Origin: Pectobacterium zantedeschiae
GTDB taxonomy: Bacteria; Pseudomonadota; Gammaproteobacteria; Enterobacterales; Enterobacteriaceae
DNA: 64,000 bases
NCBI RefSeq assembly: GCF_004137795.1
Contig: NZ_NWTM01000002.1
Location: forward strand, 546,289-610,288
Direction: 5' to 3'
The notes beneath the pieces are model-generated. The model was not told the origin of the DNA and did not search any database. It saw only the letters and a list, made by a program, of their open reading frames with translations. The translations under genes were made by a program, and so were the position numbers. Shown here piece by piece: positions 41,833 to 52,367 of the stretch (position 1 is the first letter of the stretch; every line of letters begins with the position of its first letter).

Positions 41833-43212
41833 TTAAACGATCCTGAACATATCTACCATCACACAGCGTCGAATTCGCACAAAAGTGCGTGCGGATGTCA
41901 CACCTTCGCCCGTCGGCGTGGAAATGGTCATGGACGTACACCCTTCGCCGCCCAATCCTAATCCCGCGATACAGGGGCCATTTTTCACAAAGATGCTGGT
42001 GTTGATCGCATTCGCCATCTTGTGCAGATTATTAATATTTGTCGAATGCATGGCGGCGGTATGGCGGCGTCCGCCTTCCAGATGGATGGCAAGTTTGATG
42101 GCTTCCTCCACATCCCGCACACGAACAATGGGCAGAACCGGCATCATCATTTCGGTTACGGCGAATGGGTGATTCGCGTCCGTTTCCGCCAGTAACAGAC
42201 GAGTGTGTTCGCTCACATCCAAACCAATGGCTGCCGCAATTTTGGCCGCGTCGCGACCTACCCAATCACGATGTGGACGGCCGTTCCCATGCTCATCAAT
42301 ATCGGTGAGTAACAATGACTGAAGTTGCTCGGTTTGTTGACGAGTGAGTAAGACAGCCTGGTGGTATTGCATTTCCGACAATAATTCATCGGCGACGCTG
42401 TTGACCACGATTGCCACTTTCTCATCAACACAGATAATGTTGTTATCAAACGATGCGCCGCGAACAATATCACGTGCGGCGCGTTCAATATTTGCTGTCT
42501 CATCAACAACGACTGGTGGATTCCCCGCTCCAGCGGCAATCAACCGTTTGTCTGTATGTTTGCGGGCAGCTTCCACGACGGCTTCGCCCCCAGTTACAAC
42601 CAGCAGGCTGATACCGGGGTGCCGGAATAGCCGCTGTGCAGTTTCAATATTAGGCTCTGCCACCGTCACTAACAGGTTCTCTGGGCCACCTACGGCAACA
42701 ATGGTTTTATTCAACAGGCTGATTGTGTAGAGCGACACTTTCTTTGCCGAGGGATGTGGAGCAAAAACGATACTGTTGCCTGCGGCAATCATACTGATGG
42801 CATTATTGATAACGGTGGCGGCCGGATTGGTTGACGGCGTGACGGATGCCACGACGCCCCATGGTGCGTTTTCAATCAGCGTGAGTCCGTTATCTCCTGT
42901 CACTACTTTTGCCGACAGGCTCTCGGTTCCGGGCGTACTACGCGCCTGTGAGACATTTTTGGCATATTTATCCGCCACGCGTCCCATGCCGGTTTCTTCC
43001 ACAGCCATTTCGGCCAGAACCTGCGCATAGCGTTCGCCAGCCTGACGGATGGCCGCGATAACATTTTGCCGCACAATGATGTTATCCAGCTGTTTTTGCG
43101 CGTGCGTGGCTGCAGAGACGGCATCGTCCAGAGAGGCAAAGATCCCATATTGTGCATTGAAATCAGTAACAGGGCGTACCGGGGCGTTGAGCTCGAGTGT
43201 TGATTGTTCCAT
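41833..43212 (-). CDS. EutE-like CoA-acylating acetaldehyde dehydrogenase
   Basis: Converts acetaldehyde plus CoA and NAD to acetyl-CoA. 459 residues against 467 for EutE of E. coli. Close matches: ASLDDAVSAATHAQ, GDNGLTLIENAPWGVVASV, TPSTNPAATVINNAIS, LIAAGAGNPPVVVDETA, the catalytic cysteine in GASFDNNIICVDEK, and the end TSARTFVRIRRCVMVDMFRIV (in part). The N-terminus, MEQSTLELNAPVRPV, lacks the amphipathic encapsulation helix that directs EutE to the eut microcompartment, so it should be free in the cytoplasm. Confidence 0.93.
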   Translation of the reverse strand: MEQSTLELNAPVRPVTDFNAQYGIFASLDDAVSAATHAQKQLDNIIVRQNVIAAIRQAGERYAQVLAEMAVEETGMGRVADKYAKNVSQARSTPGTESLSAKVVTGDNGLTLIENAPWGVVASVTPSTNPAATVINNAISMIAAGNSIVFAPHPSAKKVSLYTISLLNKTIVAVGGPENLLVTVAEPNIETAQRLFRHPGISLLVVTGGEAVVEAARKHTDKRLIAAGAGNPPVVVDETANIERAARDIVRGASFDNNIICVDEKVAIVVNSVADELLSEMQYHQAVLLTRQQTEQLQSLLLTDIDEHGNGRPHRDWVGRDAAKIAAAIGLDVSEHTRLLLAETDANHPFAVTEMMMPVLPIVRVRDVEEAIKLAIHLEGGRRHTAAMHSTNINNLHKMANAINTSIFVKNGPCIAGLGLGGEGCTSMTISTPTGEGVTSARTFVRIRRCVMVDMFRIV

Positions 43213-43637
43213 ACGCGCAATCCTCTTCTATTAATAAGCTAATTTGGCTTGACGTTTGTCGTGGCATGACCACAACAGATTCGCGTCCATACCACGAGGA
43301 ATCTAGATCCATTCTGTTCAGTCAACGCTTGAACGAATCGTGTGAACCTCTTCTCGTTAATGGCTTTTTGCTGCCCGCGGGGCTACTGGCATGTTGCTAT
43401 GAATCTGGAAAAGCAAATATCAAAAATCGGCAAACTATCCGCAACTTTGACGTGCGTCATAAACTCTTTCGAACAAATGTTGGTGTAAGGTCGATTGCTG
43501 ACGAGGATGTGTGAGTAGTCGGATTTATTTTACTGTTATTCCATTACGGAACTTGTCATTCCAATTCGGCATTTCATAAGTGTTCTGTCCTCACCGTATA
43601 GTCGCATTATCTACTTTTTTGCTTAGTTAAGGCGATT
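43213..43637. promoter_or_regulatory. 425-bp region before cysG; probable CysB-type sites
   Basis: Divergent between the EutE-like gene and cysG. Near the cysG side, TTATTCC (43536) and TCATTCC (43556) recur 20 bp apart, resembling CysB half-sites; a TATAGT/CATTAT stretch close to cysG could be the -10. No gene is convincing here; a frame at 43197-43514 shows no family features. Confidence 0.35.
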
Positions 43638-45080
43638 GTGAACTATCTCCCTATATTTGCCGATCTTCGTCAGCGTCCGGTACTGGTCGTCGGCGGCGGT
43701 GAGGTTGCTACGCGCAAAATCGATCTGCTGCAACGCGCGGGTGCGGAGGTAAAAATTGTCGCACAGGCGCTGGCGGAACCGCTGGCAGCACAGCATCAGG
43801 CTGGGCATGTTGAATGGCTGGCGCAATCTTTTACACCGGAACTGTTATCCGGCGTATTTCTGGTGATTGCCGCAACGGATGACGCCGAGCTGAATGCCGC
43901 GGTGTTTGAGGCGGCGAACCAGCGCCATTTGCTGGTCAACGTGGTGGACGACCAGCCGAAGTGTTCGTTTATTTTTCCCTCGATTGTCGACCGCTCTCCG
44001 CTGGTAGTGGCGATTTCTTCGGGTGGGCAGGCACCGGTGCTGGCGCGGTTACTGCGTGAAAAACTGGAATCATTATTGCCCGCCAGCTTGGGGACGATGG
44101 CAGAAATCGCCGGAAGCTGGCGCGACAGGATTAAGACCCGATTGCATTCGATGTCAGCCCGTCGTCGCTTTTGGGAACGGCTGTTTGTCGGACGCTTTGC
44201 ATCGCTGGTTTCCGCCGGACAATTGGATCTGGCCGAAGACGAACTACAACAGCAGTTGGTTAATCAGCAAGACGAACAGCAACGGCCTGCGGCTGCGCGA
44301 GGTGAAGTGGCACTGGTTGGCGCAGGCCCCGGTGATGCCGGGTTGCTTACGCTGCGTGGATTACAGGTGATGCAGCAGGCGGATGTGGTGCTGTATGACC
44401 ATCTGGTCAGCGCCGAGGTACTGGACCTGGTGCGCCGCGATGCCGAACGCATCTGCGTCGGGAAACGCGCCAGCACGCACTCGCTGCCGCAGGATGAGAT
44501 TAATCAGCTATTGGTGAAGCTGGCGCAGGAAGGCAAGCGGGTAGTGCGCCTGAAAGGGGGCGATCCCTTCATATTTGGCCGCGGCGGTGAAGAGCTGCAA
44601 GCGGTGGCGCAGGCAGGGATCACCTTTCAGGTTGTGCCCGGTGTGACGGCCGCAGCGGGTGTCACGGCGTATGCGGGGATTCCGTTGACGCACCGTGATT
44701 ATGCACAGAGCGTACTGTTTATTACCGGACACTGTCGTCCCGATGGCGACGCGCTGGACTGGTCAACACTGGCTCGTGGGCGTCAGACGCTGGCAATTTA
44801 CATGGGAACGATGAAGGCAGCGGAGATTTCACAGCAGCTTATCGCGCATGGTCGCTCAGCACAGACGCCAGTTGCTGTCATCAGTCGCGGTACTCGACAC
44901 GATCAGCAGGTGCAAATTGGCACGCTGCAAGAGTTAGAACATTTGGCACGGCAAGCGCCGACACCGGCATTGCTGGTGATTGGCGAGGTGGTGGATTTGC
45001 ATCATCAGATTGCCTGGTTTGGTCAGACAACGCCGACGGTGGCACAAGACAGCCGCCCAGCGGTAGTAAACTTGGCTTAA
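43638..45080 (+). CDS. cysG: Siroheme synthase CysG (trifunctional)
   Basis: Makes siroheme, the cofactor of sulfite reductase: uroporphyrinogen III methylation, precorrin-2 oxidation and iron insertion. 480 residues (E. coli 457). The GTG start reads [20 protein letters not shown], a dehydrogenase Rossmann motif, followed by the ferrochelatase part. The methyltransferase begins [19 protein letters not shown] with [16 protein letters not shown] and [19 protein letters not shown]. First gene of cysG-cysD-cysN-cysC-ygbE, a link between siroheme and sulfate activation. Confidence 0.97.
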   Translation: MNYLPIFADLRQRPVLVVGGGEVATRKIDLLQRAGAEVKIVAQALAEPLAAQHQAGHVEWLAQSFTPELLSGVFLVIAATDDAELNAAVFEAANQRHLLVNVVDDQPKCSFIFPSIVDRSPLVVAISSGGQAPVLARLLREKLESLLPASLGTMAEIAGSWRDRIKTRLHSMSARRRFWERLFVGRFASLVSAGQLDLAEDELQQQLVNQQDEQQRPAAARGEVALVGAGPGDAGLLTLRGLQVMQQADVVLYDHLVSAEVLDLVRRDAERICVGKRASTHSLPQDEINQLLVKLAQEGKRVVRLKGGDPFIFGRGGEELQAVAQAGITFQVVPGVTAAAGVTAYAGIPLTHRDYAQSVLFITGHCRPDGDALDWSTLARGRQTLAIYMGTMKAAEISQQLIAHGRSAQTPVAVISRGTRHDQQVQIGTLQELEHLARQAPTPALLVIGEVVDLHHQIAWFGQTTPTVAQDSRPAVVNLA

Positions 45081-45089
45081 GGAAAGGGT

Positions 45090-45998
45090 ATGGACGAGAA
45101 ACGACTCACGCATTTACGGCAGCTCGAAGCCGAAAGCATTCACATCATCCGCGAAGTGGCGGCCGAGTTCAGTAACCCGGTGATGATGTATTCCATCGGC
45201 AAAGACTCTTCGGTGATGTTGCATCTGGCGCGCAAAGCATTCTATCCCGGATCGCTGCCTTTTCCGTTGCTGCATGTTGATACTGGCTGGAAATTTCGTG
45301 AAATGTACGAATTCCGCGACCGTACGGCGAAGGCCTACGGCTGTGAACTTTTGGTGCACCGCAACCCACAGGGTGAAGCGTTGGGAATTAACCCCTTCGT
45401 GCACGGCAGTGCCAAGCATACCGATATCATGAAAACCGAAGGTCTAAAGCAGGCGCTGGATAAATACGGTTTTGATGCCGCGTTTGGCGGGGCACGTCGC
45501 GATGAAGAGAAATCACGTGCCAAAGAGCGTATTTACTCCTTCCGCGACCGTTTCCACCGTTGGGATCCAAAGAACCAACGCCCGGAACTGTGGCATAACT
45601 ACAATGGTCAGATTAACAAAGGCGAGAGTATCCGCGTTTTCCCGCTTTCCAACTGGACAGAGTTGGATATCTGGCAATATATCTATCTGGAAAACATCGA
45701 TATTGTCCCGCTGTATCTGGCCGCCCCGCGTCCGGTGCTAGAGCGTGATGGCATGTTGTTGATGGTGGATGACGATCGCATCGATCTGCAACCGGGTGAA
45801 GTGATCGAACAGCGCATGGTGCGCTTCCGCACGCTAGGCTGCTGGCCGCTGACGGGCGCGGTAGCATCGCATGCGCAGACATTGCCGGAAATCATCGAAG
45901 AGATGCTGGTTTCCACGACCAGTGAGCGTCAGGGAAGGGTAATTGACCGCGATCAGGCCGGTTCAATGGAGCTGAAAAAGCGTCAAGGGTATTTCTGA
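45090..45998 (+). CDS. cysD: Sulfate adenylyltransferase subunit 2, CysD
   Basis: ATP sulfurylase small subunit, making APS from ATP and sulfate, coupled to GTP hydrolysis by CysN. 302 residues. The PP-loop is [33 protein letters not shown] and [19 protein letters not shown] are the other family blocks. It starts 9 bp after cysG and ends 11 bp before cysN, consistent with one operon. Confidence 0.98.
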   Translation: MDEKRLTHLRQLEAESIHIIREVAAEFSNPVMMYSIGKDSSVMLHLARKAFYPGSLPFPLLHVDTGWKFREMYEFRDRTAKAYGCELLVHRNPQGEALGINPFVHGSAKHTDIMKTEGLKQALDKYGFDAAFGGARRDEEKSRAKERIYSFRDRFHRWDPKNQRPELWHNYNGQINKGESIRVFPLSNWTELDIWQYIYLENIDIVPLYLAAPRPVLERDGMLLMVDDDRIDLQPGEVIEQRMVRFRTLGCWPLTGAVASHAQTLPEIIEEMLVSTTSERQGRVIDRDQAGSMELKKRQGYF

Positions 45999-46009
45999 GG
46001 AATCGTCGA

Positions 46010-47500
46010 ATGAGCCAAATTTCTTTAAAAGACACAGTTGCAGAAAATGCGGCTGAGAAAGATGCAGTCGTCATCAATAATGCGATTGCACAGCAGATCG
46101 CCGAGCAAGGTGGTGTGGAAGCGTATTTACACGCGCAGCAGGATAAAACGCTGCTGCGTTTCCTGACCTGTGGCAGCGTCGACGACGGAAAAAGTACGCT
46201 GATTGGCCGTTTGCTGCACGATACTCGCCAGATTTATGAAGATCAGCTCAGCACGCTGCACAATGACAGCAAGCGGCTGGGGACGCAGGGCGAAAAGTTG
46301 GATCTGGCGCTGCTGGTCGATGGGCTTCAGGCTGAGCGCGAGCAGGGCATCACGATTGATGTCGCTTATCGCTACTTCTCGACGGAAAAACGTAAATTCA
46401 TCATCGCCGATACGCCAGGGCACGAACAGTACACGCGTAACATGGCAACTGGCGCATCGACCTGTGAGCTGGCGATCCTGCTGATTGATGCGCGTAAAGG
46501 CGTATTGGATCAAACCCGTCGTCACAGCTTTATCGCAACCCTGTTGGGTATTCGCGATCTGGTGGTGGCGGTGAACAAAATGGATTTAGTGGATTATCAG
46601 CAAACGGTATTTGAACAGTTTAAGCAGGATTATCTGGATTTCGCCCAGCAGCTGCCTGCCGACCTGAATATTACCTTTGTGCCGATTTCCGCATTGGATG
46701 GCGACAATGTCGCGACGCCAAGCACGACGATGGGGTGGTATACCGGGCCAACGCTGCTGGACGTGCTGGAGACGGTCAATGTGGCGCAGCGCACGCTGGA
46801 ACAGCCGATGCGTTTCCCAGTGCAATACGTCAACCGCCCGAATCTCGATTTCCGCGGTTATGCGGGCACGCTGGCCTCCGGCATTATCCGTGTCGGACAG
46901 CGGGTCAAAGTGTTGCCGTCCGGTGTCGAGTCTACCGTCAGCCGTATTGTGACCTTTGACGGCGATTTGCCGCAGGCGCAAGCGGGTGAAGCGATTACGC
47001 TGGTGCTGGCAGATGAGGTTGATATCAGCCGTGGCGATCTGCTGGTCGACAGCAGCGAATCGCTGAAAGCGGTGCAGCATGCGCTGGTGGATGTCGTCTG
47101 GATGGCAGAACAGCCGCTGGTACCGGGACAAAGCTACGATATCAAGATTGGTGGTAAGAAAACGCGTGCCAGGGTCGAGAATATCCAATATCAGGTTGAT
47201 ATCAATTCGCTGACGCAGCGCGTAGCGGAAAGCTTGCCGCTAAATGGCATCGGTTCGATTGAGTTGGTTTTTGATGAGCCACTGGTGCTGGACAATTACC
47301 AGCATAACGCGGTGACAGGCGGGATGATCTTTATCGATCGTCTGAGCAACGTCACGGTGGGAGCTGGTTTGGTACGGGAACCTATCGAACAGGTGTATCA
47401 GGAGCCGGGTGCGTATGGCGCGTTTGAACTGGAACTGAATGCATTGGTTCGCCGTCACTTCCCGCATTGGGGTGCGCGCGATCTGCTGGGAGGCAAATAA
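46010..47500 (+). CDS. cysN: Sulfate adenylyltransferase subunit 1, CysN (GTPase)
   Basis: Translation-factor-like GTPase that drives the unfavourable synthesis of APS by CysD. 496 residues. GTP-binding motifs: [17 protein letters not shown] (G1), [11 protein letters not shown] (G2), [12 protein letters not shown] (G3) and NKMDLVDY (G4), followed by EF-Tu-like domains 2 and 3. No fused APS kinase; cysC is a separate gene, overlapping in its ribosome site with the end of cysN. Confidence 0.98.
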   Translation: MSQISLKDTVAENAAEKDAVVINNAIAQQIAEQGGVEAYLHAQQDKTLLRFLTCGSVDDGKSTLIGRLLHDTRQIYEDQLSTLHNDSKRLGTQGEKLDLALLVDGLQAEREQGITIDVAYRYFSTEKRKFIIADTPGHEQYTRNMATGASTCELAILLIDARKGVLDQTRRHSFIATLLGIRDLVVAVNKMDLVDYQQTVFEQFKQDYLDFAQQLPADLNITFVPISALDGDNVATPSTTMGWYTGPTLLDVLETVNVAQRTLEQPMRFPVQYVNRPNLDFRGYAGTLASGIIRVGQRVKVLPSGVESTVSRIVTFDGDLPQAQAGEAITLVLADEVDISRGDLLVDSSESLKAVQHALVDVVWMAEQPLVPGQSYDIKIGGKKTRARVENIQYQVDINSLTQRVAESLPLNGIGSIELVFDEPLVLDNYQHNAVTGGMIFIDRLSNVTVGAGLVREPIEQVYQEPGAYGAFELELNALVRRHFPHWGARDLLGGK

Positions 47501-47501
47501 C

Positions 47502-48119
47502 GTGTCTTTACGCCACTCGCCAACCGACGATAACGTCATCTGGCATGCGCATAATGTTACCCGTGAGTCGCGCGAAAAACTGCATGGCCATCAGGGCGTC
47601 GTTATCTGGTTTACCGGGCTATCTGGATCCGGTAAATCCACGCTGGCGGGGGCGCTGGAACAAGCGCTGCACCAGCGTGGCGTCAGCACCTACCTGCTGG
47701 ACGGCGATAACGTTCGGCACGGACTGTGTCGGGATCTGGGCTTCACCGACGACGATCGGCGCGAGAACATTCGTCGCGTGGGTGAAGTCGCCAAACTGAT
47801 GGTCGATGCGGGTCTGGTGGTTCTGACTGCGTTTATCTCGCCGCATCGCGCCGAGCGAAAAATGGTGCAGGATTTGCTGGGAGAAGGGCAATTCATTGAA
47901 GTCTTTGTGGATACGCCGTTAGCTACCTGTGAAGCGCGTGACCCTAAAGGGCTGTACAAAAAAGCGCGTGCGGGGGAGTTGCGTAATTTCACGGGAATCG
48001 ACTCGGTATATGAAGCGCCGGAAGCGCCGGATAGTCATCTGGATGGTGAACAATTCGTAACAAATTTGACCGACCAATTGTTAGATCTGCTTGGCAAGCG
48101 AGCTATTATCAAGCTCTGA
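47502..48119 (+). CDS. cysC: Adenylyl-sulfate kinase CysC
   Basis: Phosphorylates APS to PAPS, the substrate of CysH. The GTG at 47502, one base after the cysN stop and with GGGAGG inside the cysN end, gives 205 residues ([17 protein letters not shown]); a longer frame from within cysN is not needed. Walker A is [30 protein letters not shown] and [15 protein letters not shown] match the kinase family. Confidence 0.97.
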   Translation: MSLRHSPTDDNVIWHAHNVTRESREKLHGHQGVVIWFTGLSGSGKSTLAGALEQALHQRGVSTYLLDGDNVRHGLCRDLGFTDDDRRENIRRVGEVAKLMVDAGLVVLTAFISPHRAERKMVQDLLGEGQFIEVFVDTPLATCEARDPKGLYKKARAGELRNFTGIDSVYEAPEAPDSHLDGEQFVTNLTDQLLDLLGKRAIIKL

Positions 48120-48164
48120 TGTCCCCGCTTTTTTCACCGCGCTGTTGGGTGATGCAGGGGAAGA

Positions 48165-48509
48165 ATGGGAAAGATTATGCAAAATGCCACGCAGTTAACG
48201 ATTAGCAAGACTCGGCCAGCGCAAGAAGAGGATGACGGCGTTTCCTACCTGTTTATGGGGGCGGTGACGGGGTTCTCCTTTTATTGGTTGGCCTTTAGCA
48301 TCCCTTTTCTGGTATACGGCTCTAATACCACGTTTTTCTTTATGCTCTATACTTGGCCGTTCTTTCTGGCGCTGATGCCGTTTTCGGTGCTGGTTGGCGT
48401 CGGGCTTAGCTTTTTGCTGAGAGGTTATCTTTTTTATACGCTTTTTGCGACGGGATTGACGGTGGTCTGTTTGTTCTGGCTGGTCTTTTCTTTTCTGACG
48501 GGGTGGTAA
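48165..48509 (+). CDS. ygbE: YgbE-like inner-membrane protein (DUF3561)
   Basis: Small membrane protein of unknown function found downstream of cysC in enterobacteria. 114 residues with three hydrophobic stretches, at about 30-50, 56-77 and 84-110, and the shared FFFMLYTWPFFLALMPFSVLVGV block. An in-frame ATG at 48177 is an alternative start. Position suggests a link to sulfur assimilation, but there is no direct evidence. Confidence 0.85.
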   Translation: MGKIMQNATQLTISKTRPAQEEDDGVSYLFMGAVTGFSFYWLAFSIPFLVYGSNTTFFFMLYTWPFFLALMPFSVLVGVGLSFLLRGYLFYTLFATGLTVVCLFWLVFSFLTGW

Positions 48510-48518
48510 AGGGGAGAA

Positions 48519-48544
48519 GGCTGACAGCGTGGACGCTGACAGCC
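48519..48544 (+). terminator. Hairpin after ygbE
   Basis: GGCTGACAGCG / CGCTGACAGCC, an 11-bp stem with one A:A mismatch and a TGGA loop, followed by CGTTATTTT. It ends the cysGDNC-ygbE unit and stands before the convergent ABC transporter gene. Confidence 0.55.
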
Positions 48545-48569
48545 CGTTATTTTACCGCATTCAACGTAT

Positions 48570-49292
48570 TTACAGGATCTTGCTCAAGAAAGCCTGCGTG
48601 CGCGGGTTACTCGGATGAGTAAAGATCGCCTCTGGTGTGCCCTGTTCCTGAATAATTCCCTGATCGATAAAGATCACTCTATCAGCGACTTCTCTGGCAA
48701 AGGCCATTTCATGGGTCACGATGACCATCGTCATGCCTTCGTTTGCCAGCGTTTTCATCACGGCCAGCACTTCGCCAACCAGTTCCGGGTCTAGTGCCGA
48801 TGTGGGCTCATCAAACAGCATGATTGCTGGCTCCATCGCTAACGCGCGGGCAATAGCAACACGCTGCTGCTGACCACCGGACAGGCTGTTCGGCCAGGCA
48901 TCGATTTTATCCAGCAACCCGACCTTGCTAAGCAACGCTTTAGCACGCTCAACGGCCTGCGCACGGGGTAATTTCTTCACCCCCATCGGGGCCATAATCA
49001 CATTTTCCAACACCGTCATGTGTGGGAACAGATTAAAGCGCTGAAACACCATACCGACGCTTTCACGCATACGGTTGATATCGGTTTTCTGATCGTGAAT
49101 GGCAAAACCGTTAACAGTAATCTCGCCTGCCGACAGCGTCTCCAGGGCGTTGATACAGCGCAGAAAGGTACTTTTTCCTGAGCCGGATGGGCCAATCAGG
49201 CAGAGCACTTCCTGAGGTGCGATATCACAGGAAATACCACGCAGGACATGGGTATCACCAAATTGTTTTTGCAGGTTATTAACGTGAATCAC
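48570..49292 (-). CDS. Polar amino-acid ABC transporter ATP-binding protein
   Basis: ATPase subunit of a PAAT-type importer, 240 residues from a GTG at 49292 ([15 protein letters not shown]), which has GAGG 10 bases before it and overlaps the permease end by 14 bp. Walker A is [12 protein letters not shown], the signature [12 protein letters not shown] and Walker [15 protein letters not shown] longer frame would add 44 residues lying in the permease gene. Operon order is binding protein, permease, ATPase. Confidence 0.93.
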   Translation of the reverse strand: MIHVNNLQKQFGDTHVLRGISCDIAPQEVLCLIGPSGSGKSTFLRCINALETLSAGEITVNGFAIHDQKTDINRMRESVGMVFQRFNLFPHMTVLENVIMAPMGVKKLPRAQAVERAKALLSKVGLLDKIDAWPNSLSGGQQQRVAIARALAMEPAIMLFDEPTSALDPELVGEVLAVMKTLANEGMTMVIVTHEMAFAREVADRVIFIDQGIIQEQGTPEAIFTHPSNPRTQAFLSKIL

Positions 49293-50043
49293 TTTTGCCA
49301 AACCTCGTTTCCATGTGCCGCACCAGCAGCGAGAGCAGGAAAGTAATAACCCAATAGACGATAGATATCGCCAGATAGGGTTCCCAGTACGTGGCGTAAG
49401 CCCCTGACACCGTGCGCGCGGCATAGGCGAGATCCGCCAATCCGATTGCCGACGCCAGCGATGAATCTTTCACAATGGCGATAGCATTATTACCCAGCGG
49501 CGGCAGCATACGGCGAAAAGCCTGTGGCAGGATGACTTTTCGCATGGTGCGACCATAGCTCATGCCGAGAGAGCGTGAAGCCTCCATCTGGCCGCGATCG
49601 ATAGATTGAATACCGGCGCGGAATATCTCGGAGACATAGGCACCCGCATTCAGCGTAATCGCCACTATGCAAGAGAGGAACGCGCCGTAATCCGAGCGTA
49701 ACGTACGGGCAAAATCGACCGACATAATATTGCTTGTCACCAATAGCCCGTCACGTGGGTTGATGAATAGCGGTACCAGAGCAAAGTGCACAACCATGAT
49801 CTGTACAAACAACGGCGTGCCCCGGAAGGCGCTGATATAGATCCGAACCGGCCATTGAACACCGTAGTGCAGTATGTATTTCCACGGTCCGTGCGGCGCT
49901 TGTGCTAAGCGGCCTAATCCGAGCGTTAATCCCCAGCAAGTGCCAAGAATGACACAAATAATGGTGCATTTGATGGTCATCCAGGTGCCTTCCATAAATA
50001 GCGGGGCATATTCCTGAATGATCTCCCAACGAAATCCCGTCAA
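49279..50043 (-). CDS. Polar amino-acid ABC transporter permease
   Basis: Inner-membrane channel subunit of the importer, 254 residues. Five or so membrane segments and the permease EAA-like loop [22 protein letters not shown] (in part). Starts with TTG ([17 protein letters not shown]), which has AAGGAAACGATC in front. [15 protein letters not shown] is the family's characteristic N-terminal block. Confidence 0.9.
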   Translation of the reverse strand: MTGFRWEIIQEYAPLFMEGTWMTIKCTIICVILGTCWGLTLGLGRLAQAPHGPWKYILHYGVQWPVRIYISAFRGTPLFVQIMVVHFALVPLFINPRDGLLVTSNIMSVDFARTLRSDYGAFLSCIVAITLNAGAYVSEIFRAGIQSIDRGQMEASRSLGMSYGRTMRKVILPQAFRRMLPPLGNNAIAIVKDSSLASAIGLADLAYAARTVSGAYATYWEPYLAISIVYWVITFLLSLLVRHMETRFGKSDSR

Positions 50044-50091
50044 GATCGTTTCCTTTTTTGAATAGGCTAACGTAATGGTTTTTATAAATTA

Positions 50092-50116
50092 AACCGGACA
50101 GGCTGACTGTCCGGTT
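50092..50116 (-). terminator. Intercistronic hairpin, binding protein to permease
   Basis: A perfect 10-bp stem, AACCGGACAG / CTGTCCGGTT with a 5-base loop, in the 121-bp gap between the binding-protein stop and the permease start. On the minus strand it is followed by AATTTATAAAAA, not a T run, so a stabiliser or partial terminator. This would raise binding-protein expression over the membrane parts. Confidence 0.55.
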
Positions 50117-50164
50117 GGTGCGATGTCTCACACGAGGCGATTGAAACCAGGAGAGGTGCTGATA

Positions 50165-50935
50165 TTACTCTGCGGGTAAGGTCGGCACATTGTTATCAAA
50201 CCAGGTTTGATAGATCTTGGCGTAGGTGCCATCAGCAACGATTTTTTTCAGCCCGGCGTTAATCTTCTCGCGTAGTTTATCGTTGCCTTTCGCTACGGCG
50301 ATCCCGAAATACTGGCGTTCGAATTTGGCGTCAGAAACCAGGTTGAACTGTTTTTCAGGGTGAGTCTTAATGTAAAACTTCACCACGCCCACATCGCCAA
50401 CTGCGGCACCCACACCGTCTTCATACAGCTCTTGTAACATTAACGGGGTGTTATCAAAGCGCTTAATCGATGTACTGTTTTTGCCTAATACGTCGGAGAC
50501 TACGATATCGGCAGTACTGGAGTTCACGACACCCACTTTGTGATCTTTCAGGGCAGCAATTGAGTCGATCGTTGAACCTTTAGGCACCACGATGGACTGC
50601 TCAGCAGGGAAATAAGGCGCAGAGAAATCGACCATTTGCTTACGTTTGTCGGTAATCGTGATACCGGAGATGATAATGTCACGGTCGCCAGAGTTCAGAG
50701 TCGCAAAGATGCCTTCCCACGGTGTATTGATCAGCTTGATATTAAAATTCTCCGCCTTGGCGATCGCTTTAATAATATCAATATCAAAACCTTCCAGCTC
50801 TTTCTGCGCATTTTCAAACTCAAATGGGCGGTAGGTTCCGCCAGAGCCGACAACGTAAGTAGGTTCAGCTGCGAAGGCGCTAGTGGATAATGCGGTGGCG
50901 AAAAGCGCACCAACGAATAACAGTTTTTTGAACAT
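50165..50935 (-). CDS. Polar amino-acid ABC transporter substrate-binding protein
   Basis: Periplasmic family 3 binding protein of 256 residues; signal peptide KKLLFVGALFATALSTSAFA. Mature part: GTYRPFEFENAQKELEGFDID, GITITDKRKQMVDFSAPYF and AVGDVGVVKFYI. It is GlnH/ArtJ-like in general form, and glutamine or another amino acid is possible; the ligand cannot be deduced. The neighbouring sulfur genes may be a coincidence. Confidence 0.92.
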   Translation of the reverse strand: MFKKLLFVGALFATALSTSAFAAEPTYVVGSGGTYRPFEFENAQKELEGFDIDIIKAIAKAENFNIKLINTPWEGIFATLNSGDRDIIISGITITDKRKQMVDFSAPYFPAEQSIVVPKGSTIDSIAALKDHKVGVVNSSTADIVVSDVLGKNSTSIKRFDNTPLMLQELYEDGVGAAVGDVGVVKFYIKTHPEKQFNLVSDAKFERQYFGIAVAKGNDKLREKINAGLKKIVADGTYAKIYQTWFDNNVPTLPAE

Positions 50936-51276
50936 GGGTTTCTCCTGGTTTAAATGTAAAATTTTCTTTTTTTATGCACTTTGTATGCATAAAAATACAC
51001 AGATAGCATTAATGGTTCAACAGACGTTTTCCTGTGGACGGTTTTAGCCATGCCGCTTCGATGCTTTTGTCTCTTCTGGCGAATGGCTGAGATCGCAGAA
51101 AGTACGCGGGGAGAACAGATGACACGGGTGTTACTTGGGAGCATGTTTGACGTGATTTTCTGCCCGAAATATCCCCATTTGGGCATGACGCAGGGTGAAT
51201 ATTGTCTTCCACAGGTGGACACAGTGGAGTCAAAACAAAAGTTATGGGATGATTAGGCGGTTTTTCAGGGGGCGGG
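50936..51276. other. 341-bp divergent region, no gene
   Basis: Promoter region between the amino-acid transporter and ftsB. The transporter side is AT-rich (TTTTCTTTTTTTATGC, then TGTATGCATAAAAAT). Short open frames of 70-90 codons on both strands show no family features and are not taken as genes. Confidence 0.4.
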
Positions 51277-51612
51277 ATGGGAAAGCTTACGCTGTTATTA
51301 TTGATATTGCTTGGCTGGCTTCAGTACTCACTGTGGCTGGGTAAGAATGGCATTCACGATTATGTTCGGGTGAAGGATGATGTTGTTGTCCAGCAGGGGA
51401 ACAATGCCAAATTAAAAGACCGTAATGAACAACTGTTTGCCGAAATTGACGACCTCAATGGCGGACAGGAAGCGATTGAAGAGCGTGCACGCAATGAACT
51501 GGGTATGATCAAACCCGGTGAAAGCTTCTATCGTCTGGTGCCAGAGTCGGGTCACCGTAACGCGAACACGCCTTCATCTAACAATACTTCATCCAACAAC
51601 ACACAACGTTGA
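51277..51612 (+). CDS. ftsB: Cell division protein FtsB
   Basis: Bitopic divisome protein forming a complex with FtsL and FtsQ. 111 residues (E. coli 103): a short cytoplasmic MGKLT, one membrane helix ([17 protein letters not shown]), then a periplasmic coiled coil ([21 protein letters not shown]) and the conserved [21 protein letters not shown]. The tail ends in an Asn/Ser/Thr-rich stretch ([12 protein letters not shown]). Four bp from ispD. Confidence 0.96.
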   Translation: MGKLTLLLLILLGWLQYSLWLGKNGIHDYVRVKDDVVVQQGNNAKLKDRNEQLFAEIDDLNGGQEAIEERARNELGMIKPGESFYRLVPESGHRNANTPSSNNTSSNNTQR

Positions 51613-51615
51613 CGC

Positions 51616-52329
51616 ATGCAAACACCGAGCTTTTCCCCGCCTGAAATTGTTGCCGTTTTGCCCGCTGCGGGCAACGGTAGCCGGATGCAAAACGATCGTC
51701 CTAAGCAGTATCTGACGATTGGCAATGATGCTACTGGCCATAAAACTATTCTTGAACATACCCTCGACGCGCTTTTACGCCATTCACAAGTACAGCGTGT
51801 CGTCGTCGTTATCAGTCCAGATGACACCGTCTTTCATACTCTTGCGATTGCCAACGATCCCCGTATTTGTGCCGTAACGGGTGGGCTACAGCGTGCGGAT
51901 TCCGTTCTGGCTGGGCTAGCTGTCGTTGACGACAGCGCGTGGGCGTTGGTGCATGATGCGGCGCGTCCGTGCCTGCATCAGGACGATCTGGCGCGCTTGC
52001 TGGCGATTGTCGAGCAGAGTGATGTCGGTGGAATTCTAGCCGCGCCGGTTCGTGATACCATGAAACGCAGTACGGGCGGGTTTATCGATCGCACAGTAGA
52101 ACGTAACGATTTGTGGCATGCGCTGACGCCGCAGCTTTTTCCTGCGGCACTGTTGAAACAGTGTCTGCAACGTGCGCTTCAGGATGGCGTTGCCGTCACA
52201 GATGAAGCCTCCGCGTTGGAATATTGTGGCTATCGCCCGCAAATTATCAGCGGACGTTCGGACAATATAAAAGTCACGCGTCCAGAGGATTTGGCATTAG
52301 CCGAATTCTATTTAACCAGTTTGCAGTAA
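51616..52329 (+). CDS. ispD: 2-C-methyl-D-erythritol 4-phosphate cytidylyltransferase IspD
   Basis: Third step of the MEP isoprenoid pathway, joining MEP to CTP. 237 residues. The nucleotide loop is [35 protein letters not shown] and [16 protein letters not shown] are other family blocks. Directly after ftsB, as in E. coli, and 38 bp before ispF. Confidence 0.97.
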   Translation: MQTPSFSPPEIVAVLPAAGNGSRMQNDRPKQYLTIGNDATGHKTILEHTLDALLRHSQVQRVVVVISPDDTVFHTLAIANDPRICAVTGGLQRADSVLAGLAVVDDSAWALVHDAARPCLHQDDLARLLAIVEQSDVGGILAAPVRDTMKRSTGGFIDRTVERNDLWHALTPQLFPAALLKQCLQRALQDGVAVTDEASALEYCGYRPQIISGRSDNIKVTRPEDLALAEFYLTSLQ

Positions 52330-52367
52330 TCTCATTTTATTCGCTAAATACATAAGGAGAATGCGCG

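Noticed and set aside
43197..43514. 105-codon frame upstream of cysG
   Set aside because: No family features, overlaps the EutE-like start and lies in a promoter region.
49293..49424. 44-residue N-terminal extension of the ATP-binding protein
   Set aside because: It falls within the permease gene in another frame and has no family similarity; the GTG at 49292 has a suitable ribosome site.
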